A DNA stretch of 27,217 nucleotides from Zancudomyces culisetae (GCA_001969505.1 LSSK01000812.1:1-27217); one strand, 5' to 3'. Counted from the stretch's first letter, positions 1 through 10,870 are shown. Notes: generated by a model from the sequence alone, not told the origin. Program-made: numbers and translations.

Positions 1-85
1 TAAGGTAAACCGACCCACGAATTTGTTTGCAGAACTCTTTTCAAACATGTTCAACTCAGATTCACCAGCAATGATCGAAAACTAG
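1..85. other. Left-edge fragment, possible end or start of a neighbouring gene
   Basis: Three readings are open to the window edge and none can be chosen. On the plus strand one frame is open from base 2 to a TAG at 83-85 and would be a 27-residue C-terminus ending SPAMIEN. A second plus frame, after a stop at 1-3, runs about 50 codons but becomes Phe/Leu-rich in T-tracts, so it looks like chance. On the minus strand an ATG at 46-48 begins a frame (MFEKSSANKF...) open to the edge, with A at -3. If the last is real, RTC1 and this gene would share a divergent promoter; if the first is real, the genes are in tandem. No family is recognised. Confidence 0.2.
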
Positions 86-1453
86 TAGTTTTTTTGCGTT
101 TTCTTGCCTTTTCCATAAATTTGTCTTTTTTTTTGTCAATTCAGATACTCGCTAAATAAAATTGTGTTTTTTAACGGTATGAATATGAATAATTATGTAT
201 AGTGTTGGCTAAGGGAATGCTTGTGATATCCTTAGTAAACCCAGTTTCTTTAGATTATATAATTATTATTATTATTTGTATTTTTTTTACATGCTCATTA
301 GAAGACAGGATCGAGATAATCAATTAAAATTTTTATTCTAATAAAGTGTTATAAGTAAAACGCTCGATACAATATGTTTATATGTTCAACACCCTTCTTC
401 ACTACAAGTACAAAGCACATCTATCCAAAAGCTTGGTCAAAATTAGAGCTTTAATGTAATATAGATCGATTCTTATAGCAATCCAGCGGAATACACCCGA
501 ACAAAAACACATTACTGCCAATATTTTCTTAGTATATAGTATATATGAGCCATTTTAGTTGTTTTACCAAGATCCAAAAGTTTATTCACTCAAGTTAATG
601 GGTTTATCTTGCATCAATTGATAGAAAATTGCTGACATTGTTCAGCTTGAGTCCATACCCGTATCCATACCCATACCCATAGCTGCAGCTTGTTATACAA
701 TCTTTGGCTAAGCTAGTTACCTTGACTCTTTTATCAACTGAATGGGGTTATATTGTCAAATACAGGTTGATTACCATGATCTAGACCCTTTACTATTAAA
801 AGTAAAGAATTAAACTGCAAATCAGGGCAGAGCGGGGCAAGCAGGATATTTAGCGTTTCACAAACGGGGAGCATGGAGATATCGAAGCATTCTGAAACTA
901 AAAATTTGGTCTAATAGCCTTACTTTGAACAAATTGGATAATAAAATATTTCTGGGAATTTATTTGTTACTAGTACAAGCAACTAACCAACTAATCTCAA
1001 TTCCGCAAGAAGAAAAACTTGCAGAAATAAAAAAAAAACGAAAACACCAAAATGAGTGGGGTTTGAAAAAGCAGGCCCCATTTTTTGTAAGTTGGTTCGC
1101 AATTTTGGCGATATTAAATAATTAACAGTCAGCTTAGTGCTTGATTTGTTTGGAGGCAATAATAACGGCGGCTAAATTATATCAAGTTAAATTGATTAAA
1201 TTGACCAAGTTTTTCAAAAAAAAATGATATTGTGAATACGAAGAACCCTTGTGTGACTCTATAAATAGAACTATGATCAAGACTAATAGGGATATGCAGA
1301 GTCGATTCTAATGCTAAACGAAAGGGCAATGAACAAGCAAAATGAATAATTAAATACGAAAATTGAATAATGAATAAAGTGTGAAGTATTAGCGCGATAC
1401 GAACAGACAAGATAGTGTTGAACAATAATAATATAATAGTAGCAAAAGTCATA
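86..1453. other. Intergenic region upstream of RTC1
   Basis: This 1.37 kb AT-rich stretch has no ATG-initiated reading frame of useful length; the longest open frame (925-1125, plus) begins with TTG and has no visible domain. It holds T-tracts just after the left-edge fragment, a CCATAC-type hexanucleotide tract at 651-681, and the probable RTC1 promoter near 1254-1268. I saw no tRNA-like A/B boxes or snoRNA boxes. Confidence 0.6.
1254..1268 (+). promoter_or_regulatory. TATA box (TATAAATAG) with abutting TGACTC motif, RTC1 promoter
   Basis: TATAAATAG at 1260-1268 fits the yeast TATA consensus TATAWAWR and lies about 190 bases before the ATG at 1454. TGACTC at 1254-1259 touches its 5' side; this hexamer is the core of the Gcn4 bZIP site (TGACTCA, with the last base missing here). 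The TATA call is reasonable. The Gcn4 link is inference from a 6-mer that will often occur by chance. Confidence 0.45.
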
Positions 1454-4400
1454 ATGGATTCACCTGTTACCAAGCCAAGAGGGTATGGTCATAAAAAGTC
1501 CCGAGGAGGTTTGTTTAAGCGCCCTGTGGGTCAGATAAGAAGAGAAACAGGATTCGATGCAGATGCTACCACTGCAGCAGCAGGAAGGTCGACAAGCGAG
1601 ATTGATGAAGCGGAGCGGTCTAAGTATGTGTTTGGAGATTTGATTGGCGAAGAAGGATCTGAGGTTAGAGGAATGGAAAGGGGAGAATTCAGAAACTATA
1701 CAGCCGGGAAAAGCACAGAAACACGAGCAAAATCACATATCGATCAAGAAAAAAAGCAAGGCAGCATTTATACCATCGTTTCTACCACAACCAACGAGGG
1801 TGATGGTGCTGATGGCCGTCGTAGCGGGATTAATCAAGAAAATACTGATCTAAATGTTAGAGTCAAGGCTGACGAGAGTAAAGAAAAACGACAAGGGAGT
1901 GAAGCACGATCTGTTGGGACAGAAAGTGAAATACAGATACATGAAGGCAATGTTTTTGGAAAAATTATAAAAACCAGCAAGGATTTACTATTCGGCTTTG
2001 AAGGGCACGAAATAATGTCATCAGTAGAGGTAGGGAACGCTGGGAATAGTGGATTGAGTAGTGGTGAAAAAAGCAATTTTGGTAACAAAAACAAAACAAT
2101 GGGTGATATAAAGGATAGCACTCATCCAACCGAAGGTGGAGGGACGGCTGAGGTTCTCAAGGGCGATGTTGGAGATAGTGGTGGAAGTGGGGGTGGTGTT
2201 GGAACAAGTATATGGCTAAGTATGTTTAAAAAGCGGGTCTCAGGGAACGAGGAAGTAGCAGTAACGACAAATACTGTCTCCACTGGTGTTGTACCTATGG
2301 ATATTTCGACTGAAACTGAACCGAAAAAAAGCATTTTGGGAACTGAGAGAGTACCAGAGATCGAAGGGCGCTATAGTGATGGTCAACATGGGAAGCTAAC
2401 AACAATATCAGAGACTTTGAATAAAAATAAGAATCAAAAGAGTATTATTGCAGGGGGAATTGGTGTAGTTGGGGGGCAAAAAGTGCCACCAATAAATTCA
2501 AAAGAGGGTGGACAAGAAGATGATAAGAGGCAAGAGAAGCAGAGAGCTGGGTCGGTAGATTTGAATGCTGTGGATGGTGGGGAGTATATGTTGATAAGAA
2601 AGTATAGTGAGGTGTTATCTGATGCAATAGGCAAGAGTAGGAAGCCCAACCCTGGGCAAAAGGCTGAACCAAAGCTAGAGTCTGACGCCGGGATCAAGGT
2701 CGATATTGGCCAGAATACGAGCTCACAAGCACTGTCGGTATATAATATGGAACAAGAGGTAGCAAAAAACGGTAGCAATAATATTGATCAGGAAAAGTCT
2801 GCGACTAGATATGCAGTACAAAAGGTTGGGATAGGGGAGAGTGGTGGTCGAGCTGTCGAAAAACTTGCAGGAGAAAATAGAAAGGCTATGAAAAAGACAA
2901 GAAGCATGATATCTGTGGGTGGTGTGTTTGATAGTATCCATAACACTCAGGGTCAAAAGAACATAAGAGTAGTAAGAGACGAGAAAAAGGGGCTGGGTTT
3001 GGGGTTGGGGTTAGGATTGGGACTTGGAAAGGGATTACGGGCAGCTTTTGGGATGGGACTGGATAATGGGGGAGGACACGACAATGAAGATGAAAATGAG
3101 GTTGAAGATGAACATCAAAGTAAAACAACTAGATATAGTATGGATGGTAGAAATAGGGATGATGTTGTTGTGAATTCCGGGTTAAGAAAATCTGCCGAAG
3201 TAAGCAGGAAGGAAATAGTAGGTATACCTGGAGAGGGGATTAATGATTCTGTCGGAAATATCAATCTGCGAAAATACCTATTCGAAGGAATTGTAATGAA
3301 TTCAGCAACGTTAAATCAGAAAGGCAGCCAATCGATTCGGCAACAAAATCAAAAGTCGACCATGGCGGAGGTGCAAGCAAATAGGCTTGATAGGATTGAA
3401 AATATTCAAAAACGAGGCAGTGGGGTGTTGCTGTCGGCGATGGGGGTGAAAGGAGTGTCTGATGATCTTGGAGGTGAGCCAAGCAGCTATAAAAGCCAGC
3501 CGACAGTTTATAAACGTACAAATTCAGGGTACCATATACCAGGGGATATTCGAGGTATTGGAGGTAGTGCTGGGGGGTTATTGATGGCAGACGATGGTAC
3601 AAGATCCACAGCAACTGGTGGAAATAAAGTGTATAGCACTGGCAATTCTCTGCTTCGAAATTCCGAGGAGTTGGTAAGTTTTATTTTTTTTAATTTAATT
3701 TTTTTTTTAATCGCATATAAAATCAATACAATGGTCAGATGCTCAGAAATATGGTGGTTAAAAATAGCAGGAACAGTCAGCAATACTGGGAAACTACCAC
3801 GGGAGAGAATTTGCAGACCAGAAAAGAAAAAACAAAATAGCAATATACTATGAAAATGAACAGAGGGAAAGAACTGAAAGAGCATCGCCTAATGTAGAGA
3901 ATAGCAGTGAGCATGGGCTAAGCGCAGGTTCAGGGTTCGGGCTTGGATCGATGTATGAATCAGGATCCAAGTCCAAGTCTGCGTATGGGTACGGGTACGG
4001 GTATGGACAGGGTCAAAGCTATAGCCATGGCTATGACTTACCACAAAACGAAGGTATTAAGAGTGGATTTGGAAGCAGTGATTGCAAAACAAGTATTGAT
4101 GAAATAAATAGAAACCCTTATAAAGCGCAAAAGTCAAATGCGGGAAGGGATGTGGAGAACACTGAGTACGAACAACAACAACAACAACAACAATTGCATA
4201 ACCATCGTCACCATCATCATCGTCATCATCAGGACCGTCAAAACCAATATAAGCATCAACAGGAATTACTGCAGCCTTCTGATAACCACAAAACTCAATA
4301 TGCTCCAGCAATAGCAAAGACTACAACCACAACAACAACCACGAATACATACAAGGATAATGGGAAACGCAATCTCAACTATGATTTCTATGAACCAGGC

Positions 4401-7400
4401 GAAACTAGCACTGAGGATCTTGGATATGGTGAGCTCAATGAGCGCAGTAGTGTCGAGGGCATTGTGGCTAAGAGTAGTAGTATTAGCAGCAACTTTAAGA
4501 ATAGCATTAGCGCCAGCGATTACAGTACTGGGTTAAGTATCGCTCAAACGTGGAGACAGAAGCGTGATCGGCTCAACCAAACCAGTCTTGCTGAAGACAA
4601 GAGTTCAGGTCGCTGGGCAGCACTGGCAGAGTCACCAGTAGGTGTTCCGGGAAAGATGGCGGTGTTGGCAGGGCAGGAAGGGTTGGTGCTGATGAGTATT
4701 ACACGAAATGGGATACACAGACGGGCAAACCTGGTGGGACAGTTGAGGATGTCTCTTAGTGTGGATTTTCGTGATGTGCTTTGGCCCTCTGCAACAACTA
4801 TTGTTACTGGAGCAAACGACGGAACAATTTTGCTATGGGATCCACAAGTCAGCGGGAATAATGATTTTGAAAATACTGTTGGTGGTGGTGGTGGTGGTGG
4901 GTTTGGGGGAGTGGCTTCAGAACCCAAACGAAGAATCCGGGCAAGTAATCGTGCGCTAAGTCGACTGGCAACCCAACCAGGAGAGCCAAGTGTATTTTTC
5001 GGCGCATTTCAAGATGGAATTGTTTTGGGATATGATGAGCGTGTTGACAGCAGATATTCGGGTAAAGGGTCAATTGTCCAACTCAAGACTGGCCAGAGTG
5101 TTGCAAACGATATTGCATGTAACCCAAATAATATGTACCAGATGGCTGTGGCTAACGGAAATGGCCGTGTCGGACTGTGGGATATTCGCCAGACTAGGAC
5201 TGCCTATGCCTCGATTATAGCACATTCCTCGGGGCGTACCCAGTGTGTAAGTTGGCATTCTAGTGGACAGGTTATTGCCAGTGGTGGAAGTGATGGGTAT
5301 ATACACATATGGCGTGTCAACGATCTGCATAGTGATGGAAATAAGCGGATATATCTGCCTCTTTCTACATTTGAGACTATTGCACATGTGCGGAGAATTG
5401 CGTTTAGACCTGGTGTCAATAGTTCCGAGCTGGCTAGCTGCTCATTAGTTTCTGATAACAATGTTTATGTTTGGAATACCAACCGACCATCACGACCCAG
5501 TCTTTTTCATGATTTGCATGTAGATAGTGTTACCAGTCTGTTGTGGACAAACTGTGCCGGTCCTTCGCTATATGATGACTATTATTCATCTAACTACTCC
5601 AACCCAAGTGATGATTCTCATGAATACCGTTATTTATGGACTTGCGGGAATGATGGGAAATTTGTCATTACAGATATGGGCACAAATCTCAATACCCACG
5701 ACAACCAAGGCAACACTACTTCGCCATTTAGCTATGACAGATACACTAGTAATATGTCATTTGATTTGGGATTGTTTTCTGAAATTGCAATTGGAAAACC
5801 CACGTTGAAAAGCTTTAATAATGAGCATGGAAAAGACAACGGCAGTAAGGATACTGATGGGAACAAATACGTTGTAACTTCGGGCGATACTTTGGGCAAC
5901 GATTTGAAAGAATTTTATTTTTTAAATTACGAAAAGGAGCTATTGAAAGCAGATGACAAAAAAAAGGACAACAAGTCGACAAATTCTACCTCTAATAATA
6001 TTTCACCTACAAACTCGGATGGTGACAAACTCAAGAAACAAACAACAGCTATTAAAACCACCAACTCTTGGGCAAGAAACTCCACTTCTGAAAATGAGTT
6101 TATAACTGAATATACCAAATACATCAGTATGCACAAATTAGAACGGATTTATGGTGTAATTAACATGACAAAGTTCTTACCACTTAACCGGTATACGAGC
6201 AGCGTGCAGGAAATCGATTTCTCATCGCTTTCAATGAACTCTTCCCATTCGAATCCATCAGTTTCAATATATGATTCATCAAGCAACACCACTAGTGGAT
6301 TTGCTAGCAATACAGGGCTCAATTTGGGAATAAGCAAAGAGTTTTTGTATTTTGCTAGAAACTATAGAATAAATGAACCACTGACACTTTCAAAACCATT
6401 ATCAACTACTACAACCAAAACTACCACACAAACTCACATTATGAACTCTTATGCTAATGGCAATGGCGATGATGTTGGTGATGATGTTGGTGATGATGTT
6501 GGTGATGATGTTGGTGATGATGTTGGTGATGATGTTGGTGATGATGTTGGTGATGGTGATGGTGTTGTACATACCTTTGAACATAACGCTCGACTTGCTC
6601 ATGTATTTGGCTGCCATAGAATTGAAAAAGATTGGGAACTCTTGTCTTTTCTTTTTTCAGAGACTATGCACTACAAGTATATTGAACAAAAAAATATCCC
6701 GTTTAATGAAATATACCAGATACAACAACAACAACAACAACTGGATGCGTTTTTACAAAAAGGTCACAATTATAAAATGATGAATAAAGGCAGTGGTGGT
6801 AATAATGGTAATAACAGTAGTGCTATTGCTTCGCCGCTTATTGGTAGCAGCTACGCTAGTTCAACTATATCTACTCCATTTAATCACAATTCTAGGGTTA
6901 GTAACATACCCAAACGATTGTTTAGTAGTCGAAAATCAGCTATTGCCACCAGCGTCAGCAATAGCAACAAAAGATCCCTCAATATTCTAAGAGTAAAACC
7001 AAAAAAAGGTTCAGCAATACCTGATGCATCTCATAATCCAATGCTTTCATACATAAACTCTGCTCAAACCCAAAATATACGCGCTCCTAGTACAAGTTTT
7101 GGTTTTGGTAATAATAGTTGCAATCACAATGGTGATGGTGATGATGATGGTAGCGAAGTGGAATTGGATACTGATATTTTTACTAGCGATAGCAGCAATA
7201 GCGATAAGGTATTTATGGTCCCACCCAATCTACAACCTACATTTAAAGAAGTCAAATTAGGACTGTTGATGATACTACATTACCTTGATGTGTATAACAA
7301 CTATACTGGAAATAATCCAAAACAAACAGATAGCAAAAACAAGATGGATTATAGTCTTGGAGGCCGCTACCTACGCACAGCAAACGATAGTATTATTAGC

Positions 7401-8561
7401 GATGATGGGGATAGCAGCAATAACGATTTTTTGATTAATTTGCAACTCTCGGTTGTTATTATCTGCATAATCAGAAAGTACTTGTATTCACCCACTTTAC
7501 TCTCTAAAAGACTACGACATTTAGATAATAGTGAAACATTGAACCAAACTGCATTTGCTAATCTATCTGTCAATAGCATCACCACCAATGGTATCAACAA
7601 TAGCAATAATAATAATAATAATAATAATAATAACGATAGTAGTATCGGTAATACCAATGCGCTTGTTGAGGAAGATATGAAGGATATTAGATATGGAAGA
7701 TCGTTATTGGTAGACTATTTATTCAACAACATTATCAATTCCTGTTACCTGGACCTTTTGTTTCGCCTCGGTTTGTATATCGAAGCAAACCAAATAATTA
7801 ATGCATTTTCTTTTCTCACCGAGTATATTAATAACGATGGGATTGATGTATTACAAAGCAATTGTAGCTCTGTTAATGAGAGTAATAAAAACGACGAAAA
7901 GATAGGTGTAACTAGTCCAGAATCCGATGTTATTGGTAATAATAATAACAGCAATCTTCAAGAAAATGTTGCTGGTGGTGGTGGTGGTGTTGGTGTTGGA
8001 TCTGCTCAGGATGGTAACAGTCGACATATACAACAAAATGTACCTGCCACAGCAAACACAAACCCACCTACTGTCACAAATGTCACCAGCACTACCAATG
8101 CTACCAATACTACTAATGCTACCAATACTACTAATACTACCAATACCGCCTGTTCCATTTATTTTACCTGTAATAACTGTAACGAACTCAAAGAACCATT
8201 TAATGGTTCCTATAGATGTACAAAATGTTGTTGGTTTTACTATAAACCGAACTCATTATCACCACCAGCAACTGAACCCCATACCTCTACCTCTACGTTT
8301 ACATCTATATCTACACCTACATCTACTAAAGACGTTCCAGATAACAGTGATAATGCTGTGAACACTAGTGCTGGATTGGAGCTTGTTCAGCTAAACAACA
8401 CTCTTTGCTCGTTTTGTTGCTCGCCTGTGCGAGGTCAGTACGTTTGGTGTCAGGGATGTGGGCATGGTGGCCATCCTCCCCACATCTATTCCTGGTTTAT
8501 AGAATCGACCCAATCCATCTGCCCTTCTCCTGGCTGCGGTCACGCTTGTGATTTTGCCTGA
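1454..8561 (+). CDS. RTC1: RTC1/SEA2 (WDR24 family), GATOR2-like SEA complex subunit; exons 1454-3673 and 3768-8561
   Basis: Rtc1/Sea2 is a subunit of the SEA complex (GATOR2 in animals) at the vacuolar membrane, where it tunes TORC1 to amino acids. The joined model gives 2337 residues, far above the roughly 1340 of S. cerevisiae Rtc1. Residues 1-740 (exon 1) are hydrophilic and low-complexity, with no domain recognised and a Leu-Gly run near 513-528. Residues 875-905 are Gln/His-rich. A WD40 propeller spans about 1036-1380, with blades such as GTILLWD, GRVGLWD and GYIHIWR. Helical solenoid segments lie near 1680-1703 and 1900-2095. The C-terminus is cysteine-rich: CNNC and CTKC from about 2202, then VRGQYVWCQGCGHGGH from 2287, the WDR24 zinc signature. 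The ATG at 1454 is chosen because the frame upstream has only a GTG. The family call is firm. Whether exon 1 belongs to RTC1 is not: if exon 1 is a separate gene, RTC1 would start at the ATG at 3951 (1536 residues). Convergent with YRA1. Confidence 0.85.
3674..3767 (+). other. Proposed RTC1 intron
   Basis: The donor GTAAGT follows codon 740 exactly (phase 0). The acceptor ..AAAATAG at 3767 restores the long RTC1 frame, which is open from 3768 and blocked by a TAG at 3765-3767. The intron is T-rich, as expected, and the ATAG acceptor resembles those inferred for the other spliced genes here. No strong branch-point match was seen. A downstream CAG at 3768-3770 makes a tandem acceptor that would differ by one Gln. 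An upstream acceptor at 3738 is also phase-compatible but leads to a stop at 3838-3840. Confidence 0.55.
6468..6551 (+). repeat. 12-bp minisatellite GATGATGTTGGT x7 inside RTC1
   Basis: Seven perfect tandem copies of GATGATGTTGGT encode Asp-Asp-Val-Gly repeats at about residues 1641-1668 of the joined RTC1 model. A degenerate GATGGTGATGGT tail follows. Because the unit is a multiple of three, copy-number change would keep frame. It sits in a linker between the propeller and the C-terminal solenoid, so length variation is probably tolerated. Confidence 0.95.
7605..7634 (+). repeat. AAT trinucleotide repeat (poly-Asn) inside RTC1
   Basis: Nine AAT codons followed by AAC encode a run of ten Asn, preceded by Asn-Asn-Ser. 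It lies between conserved helical parts of RTC1 and is in frame. Confidence 0.9.
8091..8150 (+). repeat. Thr/Asn-rich 6- and 9-bp tandem repeat inside RTC1
   Basis: Reiterated ACC-AAT, ACT-ACT-AAT and GCT codons encode an Ala/Thr/Asn tract just before the first Cys pair of the C-terminal zinc domain. The third-position variation shows the array is older than the perfect DDVG minisatellite in the same gene. Confidence 0.8.
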
Positions 8562-8826
8562 TTCTTAGATTTGTACAATTTTTCCCCTTTTTTTTTCTTG
8601 CTTTATCTAATTTCAATGTTATTTTTGTAATCATAAGAACTATGTATGTATATGTACATTTGTGTGCGAGTGCATGTTTGTTTTTTAGGGGGGGAAGGGT
8701 TTTTTTTGTAATATATTTAAATAATATTATTGTATAAAAAAGACTAAATAGTAAAAACTTTTCAATACTCCTATCTCCAAAATTTAACGACTAAACAATA
8801 ACGAGAGAATGAGTTTTAAGACTCAT
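8562..8826. terminator. Shared 3' region of convergent RTC1 and YRA1
   Basis: The two stop codons are 265 bases apart. On the plus strand TATGTATGTATATGTA (8641-8656) is a cluster of the yeast polyadenylation efficiency element TATRTA, followed by A-rich positioning sequence near 8735-8760. A G-run with flanking T-tracts sits around 8688-8710. The minus-strand signal for YRA1 is less clear. No reading frame of interest is present. Confidence 0.5.
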
Positions 8827-9543
8827 TTATTCAGTTTTGGGAGCAGTGGCTGCTGCCCCATCGTCAATCTGCATATATTTGTCCATTTCACTGTCCAAAT
8901 CGGCCTGGGAAACTGGTCCCTTTTCACGTCGGCTTGGCATGTTGCGTCTGCCACCCCTTCTTCGAGGGAAGGCACCAGGACCTCTTCTTCCACGCCCAAT
9001 ACCACCTTGGGGAACAGCAACCAGCATTGGCATCTGCATTGGAACCTGACCTGCTGCAGCTCCAGCTGCACCTGGCTGGGCTACTGGGATTTCAATCTTC
9101 ATTGGCCGGCCATCCAATGGAACACGGTTATACTTTTCCATTGCCTTGAGCGCATCTCCTGATCTTGAAAATATTACTTCACCTTTACCCCGGCTGCGAC
9201 CACGAGAGTCGTAATTCAATGTGGCTCGACGTACTGGCCCCACTTTGCCAAATAATTCTCGCAAGTCTCCCTCTGTTACCTTGTAGTCGAGGTTATCCAC
9301 CAGGATTTTGTTTCCACCTACATCTGCCCCACTTGAAGATCCTGCAACTGCCTTCATCATCATCTCTGGGTTAGCAACGATCATCTGCACTGCCTGGTTA
9401 CCTCTTCCTCCGCGTTCATATGGTGAGCTTCTCTTTCCGATTCTTCCTTCTCGTGGTCCTCCTCTTCTTCTTGGCCCTCCTCCTCGCTGGCTTCTGTTTT
9501 GTGTTATGATTTCATCAAGCGACTTGTCTAGGTTGGTTGACAT
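8827..9543 (-). CDS. YRA1: YRA1, ALY/REF family mRNA export adaptor
   Basis: Yra1 is the RNA-binding adaptor of TREX. It binds the helicase Sub2/UAP56, is loaded on nascent mRNPs in the nucleus and helps recruit Mex67-Mtr2. The 238 residues show the full family layout: an N-terminal UAP56-binding motif (LDKSLDEIITQNR, residues 5-17), an Arg/Gly-rich box (20-48), one RRM (about 78-156; RNP2 ILVDNL, RNP1 RGKGEVIF at 118-125), a second Gly/Arg/Pro-rich box (181-207) and the C-terminal UAP56-binding helix (QADLDSEMDKYMQ, 213-225). Length is close to the yeast protein (226). The ATG at 9543 is the natural start because the binding motif begins four residues later. The reading frame is uninterrupted, unlike S. 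cerevisiae YRA1, whose large intron mediates autoregulation. It is divergent from RNPS1 across 3.3 kb. Confidence 0.95.
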   Translation of the reverse strand: MSTNLDKSLDEIITQNRSQRGGGPRRRGGPREGRIGKRSSPYERGGRGNQAVQMIVANPEMMMKAVAGSSSGADVGGNKILVDNLDYKVTEGDLRELFGKVGPVRRATLNYDSRGRSRGKGEVIFSRSGDALKAMEKYNRVPLDGRPMKIEIPVAQPGAAGAAAGQVPMQMPMLVAVPQGGIGRGRRGPGAFPRRRGGRRNMPSRREKGPVSQADLDSEMDKYMQIDDGAAATAPKTE

Positions 9544-10870
9544 TTTTTCTATTTGTTTTTTTTTTCGTTTGTTTAATTATTCTTTTCTTACTCTTGTGTG
9601 TTTATATATACTGATATTATCTATATCCCTCCTCCTCCTCCTCCTCTCCTTTTCTATCTTTTATGAGCCTAAAGTCATTTTCTAGACAAAAATCAAGGTA
9701 AACAAAACAAAAAAAAAGAAAAAAGACATCCGATTAGCCACAACTCATTATTTTCCCTATATTTAAGCCGTTGATCACCCTCTCTCCCCCTTCCTCAAGT
9801 CGATCACAATTTCCTTTTTTCTTTCCATCCTCAAAAACGTTCTTTTCACTCTAGCATTTCACTATCAATGCAGATACTTTTCTTTCACCCTCCCTTACAC
9901 CAGGCTTTGACAGAAAACTGCTTTGCTTCAAAAAATATATATCTGTATATTTTTTTAAACGACTATGCTTCTAATTCTATCAACTAGTACACTCGTGTTT
10001 TTTTGCGTTCGCTCCCACCCTTTTAGTCTAGCCTACAGGCTATTGTCAGAATATGCTATACTCGCAACACTATGTGTGGCTTTAAAAAGCAATATCCAAA
10101 AGAAATAGATTTACATACGTATACGCGTTTTTATCTCTTTATTCCCCGCCCTTATTCACTTCTTATCTCAGCACTTACTTTCCATAGCACCATATGCCCT
10201 CCCTTATTCATGAGGTGCTTATTTAATATAATTAAATGGAAAAAGTAAAGGTACCCTTCAGAACTCTTTTTTTCTTTGGATAGGGCTATCATCTCTGTAG
10301 CGATGATTCACAAGTGTGCGCATTGAAAATGTATTTCCTATTTTCTCCATTTGATCCTAATGATTCGCTTCATCTTGTGAAAGAAAAATCAATAGCAATA
10401 AGGGGGAGGGGAATTTATCTGTGTTTTTTCTGGTGATTGCACAAGATTCTAAAACAACAGGTTTTTTAAAAGGGCAAAAATAAGGGAGTTGAGCAAAGCG
10501 ATCCCATCATCTTTTGTTTTTTTTATGTTTTTGTTTTGTTGTATCCCGATTATTTTGTCTTTACTCGACTATTTCTTTAGAATATACCCATTATCCTCCG
10601 ATCTGACTCTCATCTTTATTTCATCTTTTGGCTTTTGTCCTTGTTTTTTTTTTATGTTTAGTTTTCGTTTCGCAACCCATCGAGTTAAAAGCTCAAACAA
10701 AGGTGGAAACCAAAATCAAAAGTGATAATAAAATCGAGTGCTGGGAAAAATAAAGGTTCCTCCTTGCGAATTTCGAAACGCTTGGGCAAAGCGGTCAAGA
10801 TGGCCTAAACATTCTAGCTAAAAAGCATATAATAGTATTATGGAAAAAGCAACTTACAATCTGTATTTGT

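Noticed and set aside
925-1125. 66-codon plus-strand frame upstream of RTC1
   Set aside because: It begins with TTG, shows no domain and sits in AT-rich spacer DNA.
3261-3885. Long minus-strand frames antisense to RTC1 exon 1 and its intron
   Set aside because: They are shadows of purine-biased coding sequence on the other strand, with Pro/Leu/Ser/His-rich products and no domain.
10489-10725. 78-codon hydrophobic frame in the YRA1-RNPS1 spacer, membrane-like
   Set aside because: It starts with TTG and its Phe/Leu content comes from T-tracts, so it is likely chance.
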